Translations under genes and position numbers: made by a program | Shown here: positions 24,603-31,785 of the stretch, piece by piece | Layout: every line of letters begins with the position of its first letter | How positions within the stretch are numbered: position 1 is the first letter of the stretch | Assembly: GCA_017428725.1 (NCBI GenBank) | Contig: JAFRQH010000026.1 | Span: 1-45,338 of the forward strand | Direction of reading: 5' to 3' | Length of the DNA stretch: 45,338 nt | DNA from: Bacteroidales bacterium | Lineage (GTDB): Bacteria > Bacteroidota > Bacteroidia > Bacteroidales > UBA932 | Notes under the pieces: generated by a model | Databases searched by the model: none | What the model was told of the DNA's origin: nothing | The model's input: only the letters and a program-made list of their open reading frames with translations

Positions 24603-24633
24603 TTTGCATTTACAAAATTAATTGATACCTTTG
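24603..24633 (+). promoter_or_regulatory. Histidine operon promoter (TTTG-N19-TACCTTTG)
   Basis: TTTG at 24603-24606 and TACCTTTG at 24626-24633 form an exact match to the Bacteroidetes -33/-7 promoter with 19-bp spacing. It is the best promoter in the window. The -7 box ends 6 bp before the leader-peptide ATG at 24640. Confidence 0.85.
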
Positions 24634-24639
24634 TGAAGT

Positions 24640-24681
24640 ATGAAGATGTACCGTGCATACCACCATCACCACCGAGTCTGA
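24640..24681 (+). CDS. hisL: Histidine operon leader peptide
   Basis: A 13-codon frame, MKMYRAYHHHHRV, with four consecutive His codons (CAC CAT CAC CAC) at 24661-24672 and a TGA at 24679-24681. It is too short for usual gene callers. It lies between the his promoter and a terminator hairpin and matches the design of attenuator leader peptides: ribosomes stall at the His run when charged tRNA-His is scarce. The His codons sit 14-15 nt before the antiterminator strand at 24687, the distance expected for ribosome control of RNA folding. It starts within a few bases of the predicted transcription start and lacks a Shine-Dalgarno sequence, like several genes in this window. Confidence 0.85.
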   Translation: MKMYRAYHHHHRV

Positions 24682-24734
24682 CAGATCCGGTAGGTCGGTG
24701 CGTACGTGCGTGACGCGATAGCGAGGCTTGCCGG
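24670..24734 (+). promoter_or_regulatory. His attenuator: anti-antiterminator and antiterminator helices
   Basis: The strand CCGGTAGGTC (24687-24696) can pair with 24725-24734 in ten consecutive base pairs, three of them G-U. This uses the left arm of the terminator and so excludes it. A competing 6-bp helix, CACCGA (24670-24675) with TCGGTG (24695-24700), includes the last His codon and part of the antiterminator strand. A ribosome stalled on the His codons would open the 6-bp helix and allow antitermination. A ribosome reaching the TGA would cover 24687 onward and allow termination. Confidence 0.7.
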
Positions 24735-24757
24735 TGTGTCCGGTGAGCCTCTTTTAT
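24723..24757 (+). terminator. His attenuator terminator hairpin
   Basis: GAGGCTTGCCGG (24723-24734) pairs with CCGGTGAGCCTC (24740-24751) in 12 consecutive base pairs, two of them G-U, around a 5-nt loop, followed by TTTTAT. It ends 14 bp before hisG, so it would stop transcription before the structural genes. Confidence 0.85.
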
Positions 24758-24771
24758 AGTTAGTAGAAGAT

Positions 24772-25623
24772 ATGTTAAGATTAGCCATCCAATCCAAGGG
24801 CCGCCTCAACGAGGAGAGCACCGCCCTGCTGCGCGAGATCGGGATCGACATCGACGAGTCGCGCCGGAAGTTCCTCGCCCAGGCCCCGAACTTCCCCCTG
24901 GAACTCCTGTATATGCGCGACGACGACATCCCGCAGGTCGTCGCCAGCGGCACGGCCGCGCTGGGCATCGTGGGCCTCAACGAGGTCGCTGAGCGCGGCT
25001 TCGACGTGCAGGTGGTCGCCAAGCTCGGCTTCGGCGGCTGCCGGATCTCGCTGGCCGTGCCCAAGGGCGCGGACTACGACGGGCCGCAGTGGTTCGCCGG
25101 CAAGCGCATCGCCACGTCCTACCCCAGGATCCTGCGCGGCTGGCTGCAGGAGCAGGGCATCGAGGCCCGGATCGAGGTGATCACGGGCTCCGTGGAGATC
25201 GCCCCGGCGGCAGACATCGCCGACGCCATCTTCGACATCGTGTCCTCCGGCGGCACGCTGGTGTCCAACGGGCTGCGCGAGGTGGAGAAGGTCTTCTTCT
25301 CCGAGGCCGTGCTCATCTCCAACGGACAGCTCGGTCCCGAAGACCAGGCCGTGCTGGACGAGATGCTCTTCCGCATCGGCTCCGCCCAGATCAGCCGCCG
25401 CAAGAAATACATCCTGATGAACCTCCCGCAGGCCTCCGTGGAGGAAGCCTGCCGGATCCTGCCGGCGATGCGCAGCCCCACCGTGATGCCGCTCGCCGCC
25501 GAGGGCTGGTGCTCGATGCACTCCGTGGTGGACGAAGCGGACCTGTGGGACAAGATCCGCCAGCTCAAGGCCATCGGCGCCGAGGGCATCCTGGTCCTGA
25601 ACATCGACAAAATCATCCCGTAA
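24772..25623 (+). CDS. hisG: ATP phosphoribosyltransferase, long form
   Basis: The first committed step of histidine synthesis, joining ATP and PRPP. At 283 residues it is the long, self-contained form with a C-terminal ACT-like regulatory domain, so no HisZ is needed. Motifs are RLAIQSKGRLNEESTALL at the N-terminus, the PRPP-binding stretch GSVEIAPAADIADAIFDIVS, then SGGTLVSNGL, and the C-terminal regulatory part (SPTVMPLAAEGWCSMHSVVD). Long-form enzymes are feedback-inhibited by histidine, which adds enzyme control to the transcriptional attenuator just upstream. The start is 15 bp after the terminator U-tract. Confidence 0.97.
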   Translation: MLRLAIQSKGRLNEESTALLREIGIDIDESRRKFLAQAPNFPLELLYMRDDDIPQVVASGTAALGIVGLNEVAERGFDVQVVAKLGFGGCRISLAVPKGADYDGPQWFAGKRIATSYPRILRGWLQEQGIEARIEVITGSVEIAPAADIADAIFDIVSSGGTLVSNGLREVEKVFFSEAVLISNGQLGPEDQAVLDEMLFRIGSAQISRRKKYILMNLPQASVEEACRILPAMRSPTVMPLAAEGWCSMHSVVDEADLWDKIRQLKAIGAEGILVLNIDKIIP

Positions 25624-25629
25624 CGCGAT

Positions 25630-26916
25630 ATGGAGCTATTCATCAATCCCGCCAGGGACCGCTGGGAGGCCCTCTGCCGCCGACCCGCGAGCGACAACCC
25701 CGTCGTGCGGCAACGCGTGGAGTCGATCCTGCAGCGCGTGCGCGAGCAGGGCGACGAGGCGCTGCGCGCTCTCTCGCTGGAGATCGACGGCCGGCCGCTC
25801 GGGGCGGTCGAGGTGTCTGAAGAGGAGATCCGCGCGGCCTCGGAGCGCGTCAGCCCCGCCGTCAGGGCGGCCGTGGCCGCGGCGGAGCACAACATCTGCG
25901 CCTTCCACGAAGCGCAGCAGCCCCGGGAGGTCAGCGTGCTGACCGCGCCGGGCGTGCGCTGCATCCAGCGGCCCGTGCCCATCCAGCGCGTGGGCCTCTA
26001 CATCCCCGGAGGCACAGCTCCCCTCTTCTCCACGGTGCTGATGCTCGCCGTGCCGGCCGCCATCGCCGGCTGTCCGGAGGTGGTGCTCTGCACCCCCGCC
26101 GGCCGCGACGGCCAGGTCAATGCCGAGGTGCTCTACACGGCCGCCTTCTGCGGGGTCAAGCGCATCTTCAAGCTCGGTGGCGCCCAGGCCATCGCAGCGA
26201 TGGCCTACGGCACGCAGAGCGTCCCCAAGGTGGACAAGATCTTCGGCCCCGGCAACCAATACGTGACCACCGCCAAGCAGCTGCTGTCGGCCGGAACCGT
26301 GGCCATCGACATGCCCGCCGGGCCGTCCGAGGTGATGGTCGTTGCCGACGCGCAGACGCCGCCCGCCTGTGCCGCGGCCGACCTGCTCTCGCAGGCCGAG
26401 CACGGACCGGACAGCCAGGTGATGCTGGTCTGTGAGAGCGAGCGGACGGCCGCGGCCATCCAGGCCGAGGTGGAGCGCCAGACGGCGCTGCTCCCCCGGG
26501 CCGCCTTCGCGCTGGAAGCGCTCGGCAAGAGCCGCAGTTTCGTCTTCGACAGCGAGGCAGACATCATCGATTTCGCGAATGCATACGCCCCCGAACACCT
26601 CATCCTCGCCACGCAGGACCCCTGGCGCATCGCCGACAGGATCACGGCCGCAGGCAGCGTGTTCGTGGGTCTCTGGACCCCGGAGAGCGCGGGCGACTAC
26701 GCCTCCGGCACCAACCACACCCTGCCCACCTGCGGCTGGGCCCGCTCCTTCAGCGGGGTCAATCTCGACAGTTTCTACCGCCGGATGACCCTGCAGGAGA
26801 TCACGCGCGAGGGCCTCGAGGGCCTCGCCGGGACCATCGTCACGATGGCGGAGGCGGAGGGCCTGCAGGCCCACGCCAATGCCGTCAAAATCCGCTTGCA
26901 AGATGAGAACGCCTAA
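25630..26916 (+). CDS. hisD: Histidinol dehydrogenase
   Basis: The last two steps of the pathway, oxidising histidinol to histidine with two NAD+. At 428 residues it is a normal length. Visible motifs are [48 protein letters not shown], the zinc-ligand region [21 protein letters not shown] and [17 protein letters not shown]. It starts 6 bp after hisG, and its end overlaps hisC by 14 bp. Confidence 0.97.
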   Translation: MELFINPARDRWEALCRRPASDNPVVRQRVESILQRVREQGDEALRALSLEIDGRPLGAVEVSEEEIRAASERVSPAVRAAVAAAEHNICAFHEAQQPREVSVLTAPGVRCIQRPVPIQRVGLYIPGGTAPLFSTVLMLAVPAAIAGCPEVVLCTPAGRDGQVNAEVLYTAAFCGVKRIFKLGGAQAIAAMAYGTQSVPKVDKIFGPGNQYVTTAKQLLSAGTVAIDMPAGPSEVMVVADAQTPPACAAADLLSQAEHGPDSQVMLVCESERTAAAIQAEVERQTALLPRAAFALEALGKSRSFVFDSEADIIDFANAYAPEHLILATQDPWRIADRITAAGSVFVGLWTPESAGDYASGTNHTLPTCGWARSFSGVNLDSFYRRMTLQEITREGLEGLAGTIVTMAEAEGLQAHANAVKIRLQDENA

Positions 26917-27958
26917 AGACATCGAGGCGCTTGTGCGTCCCAACATCCGCGCCCTGTGCCCCTACAGCACGGCCCGCGACGAATACCAGGGTCCGCTGGG
27001 CATCTTCCTCGATGCCAACGAGAGCCCCTATCCCACCGGCTACAACCGCTATCCCGACCCGCACCAGAAGGCGCTCAAGGCGCAGATCTCCGCCATCAAG
27101 GGCCTGCCGGCGGAGAACATCTTCCTGGGCAACGGCAGCGACGAAGCCATCGACCTGTGCTTCCGCGTGTTCTGCACGCCCGGGGCCGACAACGCCGTGG
27201 CCATCGTCCCCAGTTACGGGATGTACGCCGTGGCAGCCGACATCAACGACGTCCCGGTGCGCAGCGTGCCGCTCGGGCCGGACTTCAGCCTTCCCTCCCA
27301 GGCGCTGCTGGACGCCTGCAACGCACACACCAAGCTGATGTTCCTCTGCAGCCCCAACAACCCTTCCGGCAATGCCTTCGACCCGGCGGAGCTGGAGGCG
27401 CTCGTGCGCGACTTCCCGGGCATCGTGGTGCTGGACGAGGCCTACGCCGACTTCAGCGCCAAGGGCAGCCTGCGCGCCAAGGTGCTGGAGTACCCCAACC
27501 TCATCGTCCTGCAGACCCTCTCCAAGGCCTACGGCCTGGCGGGCCTGCGGCTCGGGATGGCCTTCGCCGACGCCTACGTCATCCGCCTGATGTCGATGGT
27601 CAAGTACCCTTACAACATCAACCAGGCGGCGCTGGAGCTGGTCAGCGGCGCGCTCGCGACCCCCGTGGACGCGAAGGTCGCCGAGACCGTGGCGCAGCGC
27701 GGGCGCGTGGCCGCGGCGCTCCCCGCCTACGGCTTCGTGCGCCGGGTGTACCCGAGCGACGCCAATTTCCTGCTGGTGCAGGTGGACGAGCCCGACACAC
27801 TCTATGCGCACCTGCTTGCCGACGGCATCATCGTGCGCAACCGCTCCCGCGTGCGCGGCTGCGCGGGCTGCCTGCGCATCACCATCGGACTCCCCTCCGA
27901 GAACGACAAACTCCTCCAATCTCTCGACCGATATGAAAAAGGCGATATTCATCGATAG
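26903..27958 (+). CDS. hisC: Histidinol-phosphate aminotransferase
   Basis: A 351-residue class-I/II PLP aminotransferase that converts imidazole-acetol phosphate to histidinol phosphate. It is read from the ATG at 26903 ([20 protein letters not shown]), which overlaps the hisD end by 14 bp; an ATG further upstream lies inside hisD. Motifs are [44 protein letters not shown] and the PLP lysine in [16 protein letters not shown]. The C-terminal [20 protein letters not shown] is typical. It overlaps hisB by 26 bp. Confidence 0.96.
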   Translation: MRTPKDIEALVRPNIRALCPYSTARDEYQGPLGIFLDANESPYPTGYNRYPDPHQKALKAQISAIKGLPAENIFLGNGSDEAIDLCFRVFCTPGADNAVAIVPSYGMYAVAADINDVPVRSVPLGPDFSLPSQALLDACNAHTKLMFLCSPNNPSGNAFDPAELEALVRDFPGIVVLDEAYADFSAKGSLRAKVLEYPNLIVLQTLSKAYGLAGLRLGMAFADAYVIRLMSMVKYPYNINQAALELVSGALATPVDAKVAETVAQRGRVAAALPAYGFVRRVYPSDANFLLVQVDEPDTLYAHLLADGIIVRNRSRVRGCAGCLRITIGLPSENDKLLQSLDRYEKGDIHR

Positions 27959-28991
27959 GGACGGCACCCTGCTGCGCGAGCCCGCCGACGAGCAGGTCGA
28001 CGCGCTCGAGAAGGTGGAATTCGTGCCCGGCGCCATCTCCGGCCTGCGGGCCCTGACGGGCCTTGGCTACGAACTCGTGATGGCCTCCAACCAGGACGGC
28101 CTCGGCACGCCCTCCTTCCCGGAAGCGACCTTCTGGCCCGCCCAGAACCTGCTTCTGAAGACCCTGGAGGGCGAAGGGGTCGTCTTCGACGACATCCTGA
28201 TCGACCCGTCGATGCCCGAAGAGCACTCCCCCAACCGCAAGCCCGGCACGGGGATGTTCGGCAAGTATCTCGACGGCTCCTATGACCTGGCGGCCAGCTG
28301 GGTCATCGGCGACCGCGAGACCGACCGCAAGCTGGCGGAGAACCTCGGCGCGCGGGCGCTGCTGGTCGGCGAACTGGACTGGGCGCAGATCGTCGAGACC
28401 ATCCGCAGCACCGAGCGCAGCGCCGTGGTCGCGCGCCGCACGGCCGAGACCGACATCTACGTCCGCGTGGACCTGGACGGCCGGGGCCCGTCGGGCGTGG
28501 ACACCGGCCTGAAGTTCTTCGACCATATGCTCACGCAGCTCATCCACCACGGAGGTATCGCCCTGGAAATCAAGTGCAAGGGCGACCTGGAGGTGGACGA
28601 ACACCACACCATCGAGGACGTGGGCATCGCCCTGGGCGAAGCCCTGCGGCAGGCCCTGGGCGACAAGCGCGGCATCGACCGCTACGGCTTCGCCCTGCCG
28701 ATGGACGAGAGCCGCGCGATCGTCCTGCTGGACTTCGGCGGGCGGAGCGAGCTGGTCTGGGACGTGCAGTTCACCCGCGAGTACGTGGGCGACACCCCCA
28801 CGGAGATGTTCCGGCATTTCTTCAAGTCCCTGTCCGACGCGATGCGCGCCAACCTCTATGTACAGGCCCGCGGCGAGAACAACCACCACCTCGCCGAGGG
28901 TATCTTCAAGGCGTTCGCCCGCTCGCTGAAGCAGGCGGTGCGGCGCGACGTGTTCAGCTACGACCTCCCTTCCAGCAAAGGCCTGCTATGA
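27933..28991 (+). CDS. hisB: Bifunctional histidinol-phosphatase / imidazoleglycerol-phosphate dehydratase
   Basis: A 352-residue fusion. Residues about 1-160 are the HAD-type histidinol phosphatase ([17 protein letters not shown] with the DxDGT nucleophile, [22 protein letters not shown]). Residues about 165-352 are the dehydratase with its metal-binding histidines ([42 protein letters not shown]). The ATG at 27933 gives the exact phosphatase N-terminus and overlaps hisC by 26 bp; earlier codons of the frame lie inside hisC. Its TGA overlaps the hisH ATG. The fusion provides both pathway activities, so no separate hisN is needed. Confidence 0.97.
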   Translation: MKKAIFIDRDGTLLREPADEQVDALEKVEFVPGAISGLRALTGLGYELVMASNQDGLGTPSFPEATFWPAQNLLLKTLEGEGVVFDDILIDPSMPEEHSPNRKPGTGMFGKYLDGSYDLAASWVIGDRETDRKLAENLGARALLVGELDWAQIVETIRSTERSAVVARRTAETDIYVRVDLDGRGPSGVDTGLKFFDHMLTQLIHHGGIALEIKCKGDLEVDEHHTIEDVGIALGEALRQALGDKRGIDRYGFALPMDESRAIVLLDFGGRSELVWDVQFTREYVGDTPTEMFRHFFKSLSDAMRANLYVQARGENNHHLAEGIFKAFARSLKQAVRRDVFSYDLPSSKGLL

Positions 28992-29575
28992 TCGCGATCA
29001 TCGACTACGACGCCGGCAACATCCGTTCGGTCGGCAATGCCCTGCAGCGCCTCGGCGCGCAGTACGAACTCACCGCGGACCCGGCCCGCATCCTCGCGGC
29101 AGACAAGGTCATCCTGCCCGGCGTGGGCAACGCCGCCCGGGCGATGGAGAACCTGCGCGAGCGCGGGCTGTGCGAGCTCATCAAGGGCCTGCGCCGCCCG
29201 GTGCTGGGCATCTGCGTGGGGATGCAGCTGATGTGCCGCGACTCCGAGGAAGGCCCCACGCAAGGCCTCGGCCTCTTCGACGCCCACGTGCGGCGCTTCG
29301 CCGAAGCTCCCGACGCCAAGGTCCCGCATATGGGCTGGAACGCCCTGGGCAACCTGGACAGCAAGCTGTTCCGGGGCCTGCCCGGCGGAAGCTTCGTGTA
29401 CTTCGTCCACTCGTACTACGCCGGCCTCGGCCCCGACACCATCGCCACCTGCCGCCACGGCGCGCAGCTTTTCAGCGCCGCGCTCAAGTACGAGAATTTC
29501 TACGGCACGCAGTTCCACCCCGAGAAGAGCGGCTCCGTCGGAGCGGCCATCCTCCAGAATTTCCTCGCGCTATGA
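28988..29575 (+). CDS. hisH: Imidazole glycerol phosphate synthase, glutaminase subunit
   Basis: A 195-residue class-I glutamine amidotransferase that makes ammonia for HisF. The nucleophile Cys is in [11 protein letters not shown] and the His-Glu pair in [10 protein letters not shown]. The N-terminus [18 protein letters not shown] is family-typical, and [13 protein letters not shown] marks the oxyanion strand. The ATG overlaps the hisB stop (ATGA at 28988-28991), and its own TGA overlaps the hisA ATG. It works as a heterodimer with HisF, encoded one gene downstream. Confidence 0.97.
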   Translation: MIAIIDYDAGNIRSVGNALQRLGAQYELTADPARILAADKVILPGVGNAARAMENLRERGLCELIKGLRRPVLGICVGMQLMCRDSEEGPTQGLGLFDAHVRRFAEAPDAKVPHMGWNALGNLDSKLFRGLPGGSFVYFVHSYYAGLGPDTIATCRHGAQLFSAALKYENFYGTQFHPEKSGSVGAAILQNFLAL

Positions 29576-30315
29576 TCCGCATCATCCCTGCCATCGACCT
29601 CATCGAGGGGCGCTGCGTGCGCCTGACGCGCGGTGACTACGGCCAGAAGAAGGTCTACGACGGAGACCCTGCCGACGTGGCGCGCAGCTATGCCGACTGC
29701 GGCGTGGAGCGCATCCACCTCGTGGACCTGGACGGCGCCAAGGCGGGAGAGCCCCGCAACCTGCGCACGCTGGAGGCCATCGCTTCGGCGGTGTCCTGCG
29801 AACTGGAATGGGGCGGCGGCGTGGCCGGCGACGCGGCGCTCCGGAGCGTCTTCGACGCCGGCGCCACGCACGCCATCGCAGGCAGCGTGGCCGCCCTGCA
29901 CCCCGAGCTGTTCGCCGCCTGGCTGGAGCGTTTCGGTGCCCGGATGATCCTCGGCGCCGACGTCCGCGACGGGCTGGTCGCCGTCCGGGGCTGGCTGGAC
30001 ACCGCCCCGGTCAGCATCGACGGGATGGTGGAGCGCTTCCGGCCGCTGGGCATGCAGGAGTGCATCGTCACCGACATCTCCCGCGACGGCATGCTGCAGG
30101 GGCCGGCATCGGACCTGTACGTCCGTCTGCAGCGGGATTTCCCCGAGGTCGGCTTCACGGTCAGCGGCGGCATCAGCGGGATGGACGACATCCGCGCGCT
30201 GGACGCCCTGCACCTGCAGAAAGTCATCGTCGGGAAAGCCATTTACGAGAACCGTATCACCCTGAAAGATATCGCTTTATGGTCGCAAAGCGCATCATCC
30301 CCTGCCTCGATGTAA
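29572..30315 (+). CDS. hisA: ProFAR isomerase (phosphoribosylformimino-AICAR-phosphate isomerase)
   Basis: A 247-residue TIM barrel that isomerises ProFAR to PRFAR. The acid-base aspartates are in RIIPAIDLIEGRCVRL and ECIVTDISRDGMLQGP. The phosphate-binding half-barrel repeats are visible (EWGGGVAGDAALRSVFDAGA and FTVSGGISGMDDIRAL). The start overlaps the hisH stop by 4 bp. The last 37 bp overlap hisF in another frame, which makes the C-terminal tail (WSQSASSPASM) an unusual out-of-frame extension. Confidence 0.96.
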   Translation: MIRIIPAIDLIEGRCVRLTRGDYGQKKVYDGDPADVARSYADCGVERIHLVDLDGAKAGEPRNLRTLEAIASAVSCELEWGGGVAGDAALRSVFDAGATHAIAGSVAALHPELFAAWLERFGARMILGADVRDGLVAVRGWLDTAPVSIDGMVERFRPLGMQECIVTDISRDGMLQGPASDLYVRLQRDFPEVGFTVSGGISGMDDIRALDALHLQKVIVGKAIYENRITLKDIALWSQSASSPASM

Positions 30316-31034
30316 AGGACGGGCAGGTCGTCAAGGGCATCAACTTCGAGGGGCTCCGCGAGGTCGGGGACGCCGTCGGGATGGGCGTACAGTACGCCCG
30401 CGACGGCGCCGACGAGCTGGTCTACCTCGACATCAGCGCCTCGCGCGAGGCGCGCCGCACCTTCGTGGACCTGGTGCAGCGCATCGCCCTCGGGATCGAC
30501 ATCCCCTTCACCGTGGGCGGCGGCATCGGCTCCGTCGAGGACGCCGCGCGCCTGCTGGACGCCGGCGCGGACAAGATCTCCGTCAACAGCGCCGCCATCG
30601 CCGACCCGTCCCTGATCAGCCGCATCGCCGGCAAGTACGGCAGTCAGTTCGTCGTGGTGGCCATCGACGCCAAGTGCATCGACGGCCGCTGGACCTGCAC
30701 CACCCACGGCGGCTCGCGCTTGACTGACCTGGAACTCTTCGCCTGGGCCCGCGAGTCGCAGGAGCGCGGCGCCGGCGAGATCCTCTTCACCTCAATGGAC
30801 CACGACGGCACCTGCGCCGGCTATGCCGACGCGGTCTATGCCCGGCTCGCCGGCGAACTCTCGATCCCCGTCATCGCCTCGGGCGGCGCCGGGAGCATCG
30901 AGGACATCCGCCGGGTGCTCACGGAGGGCCGCGCCGACGCCGCCCTCGCCGCCAGCATCTTCCACTACGGCCAGATCCCCATCCCCGACCTCAAACGCGC
31001 CCTGAAGGACGCTGGCATCAATGTAAGATTATGA
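30279..31034 (+). CDS. hisF: Imidazole glycerol phosphate synthase, cyclase subunit
   Basis: A 251-residue TIM barrel that uses ammonia from HisH to turn PRFAR into imidazole glycerol phosphate and AICAR. Catalytic aspartates lie in RIIPCLDVKDGQVVKGINF and LFTSMDHDGTCAGY. Half-barrel repeats are PFTVGGGIGSVEDAARLLDA and IPVIASGGAGSIEDIRRVL. The ATG at 30279 lies 37 bp inside hisA. The stop is immediately followed by the inverted-repeat element at 31035. Confidence 0.97.
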   Translation: MVAKRIIPCLDVKDGQVVKGINFEGLREVGDAVGMGVQYARDGADELVYLDISASREARRTFVDLVQRIALGIDIPFTVGGGIGSVEDAARLLDAGADKISVNSAAIADPSLISRIAGKYGSQFVVVAIDAKCIDGRWTCTTHGGSRLTDLELFAWARESQERGAGEILFTSMDHDGTCAGYADAVYARLAGELSIPVIASGGAGSIEDIRRVLTEGRADAALAASIFHYGQIPIPDLKRALKDAGINVRL

Positions 31035-31164
31035 TTTGTCTGCTACCCTGTGCCTCCGGGGCCCGTGCCACCCTCGGCATCGTAAGAGGGAGGGGCCCAA
31101 CCGTAGGTTGGGAGGGGTCCTGCGCAGCAGGACGGCATCCGGAGGCACAGGGGTAGCAGACAAA
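31035..31164. repeat. 130-bp cloverleaf-like inverted-repeat element between hisF and hisIE
   Basis: Arms at 31035-31059 and 31139-31164 are complementary over 25 bp with a single bulged base. Three hairpins sit inside: CCCTC (31071-31075) with GAGGG (31086-31090), CCCAACC (31096-31102) with GGTTGGG (31106-31112), and GTCCTGC (31117-31123) with GCAGGAC (31127-31133). It begins directly after the hisF stop and ends 12 bp before hisIE. It could be a transposed palindromic element or an RNA processing/stability structure. No long U-run follows, so it is not a clear terminator, although AAAAAAG follows on the plus strand. Confidence 0.8.
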
Positions 31165-31176
31165 AAAGAATAGAAT

Positions 31177-31776
31177 ATGAAATTCACTGATTTCAAGTTA
31201 GATAAGACCGGCGACGGACTACTGCCGGTGATCATCCAGGATGCGTGCACCCTGAAGGTGCTGATGCTGGGATATATGAACGAAGAGGCGTTCGACAAGA
31301 CCGTCGCGAGCGGCCTCGTGACCTTCTGGTCCCGCAGCCGCCAGGCCCTCTGGACCAAGGGCGAGACCAGTGGAAATTATCTCCACGTCGTTGAAATGTT
31401 CGCCGACTGCGACGCCGACACCCTGCTCATCAAGGCCCGGCCCGACGGCCCCACCTGCCACCGCGGCACCCCGGCCTGCTTCGACACGCCGGAGGACGAA
31501 GGCTTCATCCGCACCCTGCAGGCCGTCATCGCCGGCCGCCACGCCCAGATGCCCGACGGCTCCTACACCACCAAACTCTTCATCAAGGGCCCCAAGGTCA
31601 TCGGCAAGAAGGTCCTCGAAGAGGCCGGCGAAGCCGTCATCGAAGCCGTCGACGGCCAGCGCGACCGCTTCGTCTACGAAGCCTCCGACCTCATCTACCA
31701 CCTGCTCGTCCTGCTCGAGCAGCAAGGCGTCAGCCTCGCCGAGCTCGAGCACGAACTCGCCCTGCGCCACCGCTAG
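31177..31776 (+). CDS. hisI: Bifunctional phosphoribosyl-AMP cyclohydrolase / phosphoribosyl-ATP pyrophosphatase
   Basis: A 199-residue HisIE fusion for the second and third steps of histidine synthesis. The HisI part (about 1-110) has LMLGYMNEEAF, TFWSRSRQALWTKGETSGNY and the metal Cys region DGPTCHRGTPACF. The HisE part (about 112-199) has KVLEEAGEAVIEAVDG and EASDLIYHLLVLLEQQG. It completes the pathway. It is the only his gene not overlapping or adjoining its neighbour, being separated from hisF by the inverted-repeat element. It ends 9 bp from the convergent permease gene, and no separate terminator hairpin is visible there. Confidence 0.97.
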   Translation: MKFTDFKLDKTGDGLLPVIIQDACTLKVLMLGYMNEEAFDKTVASGLVTFWSRSRQALWTKGETSGNYLHVVEMFADCDADTLLIKARPDGPTCHRGTPACFDTPEDEGFIRTLQAVIAGRHAQMPDGSYTTKLFIKGPKVIGKKVLEEAGEAVIEAVDGQRDRFVYEASDLIYHLLVLLEQQGVSLAELEHELALRHR

Positions 31777-31785
31777 CCCCGCCGC

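Noticed and set aside
31035..31164. tRNA-like cloverleaf interpretation
   Set aside because: The three-hairpin fold looks like a cloverleaf, but there is no 7-bp acceptor with CCA, no T-loop GGTTCAANNCC and no anticodon stem-loop of correct size.
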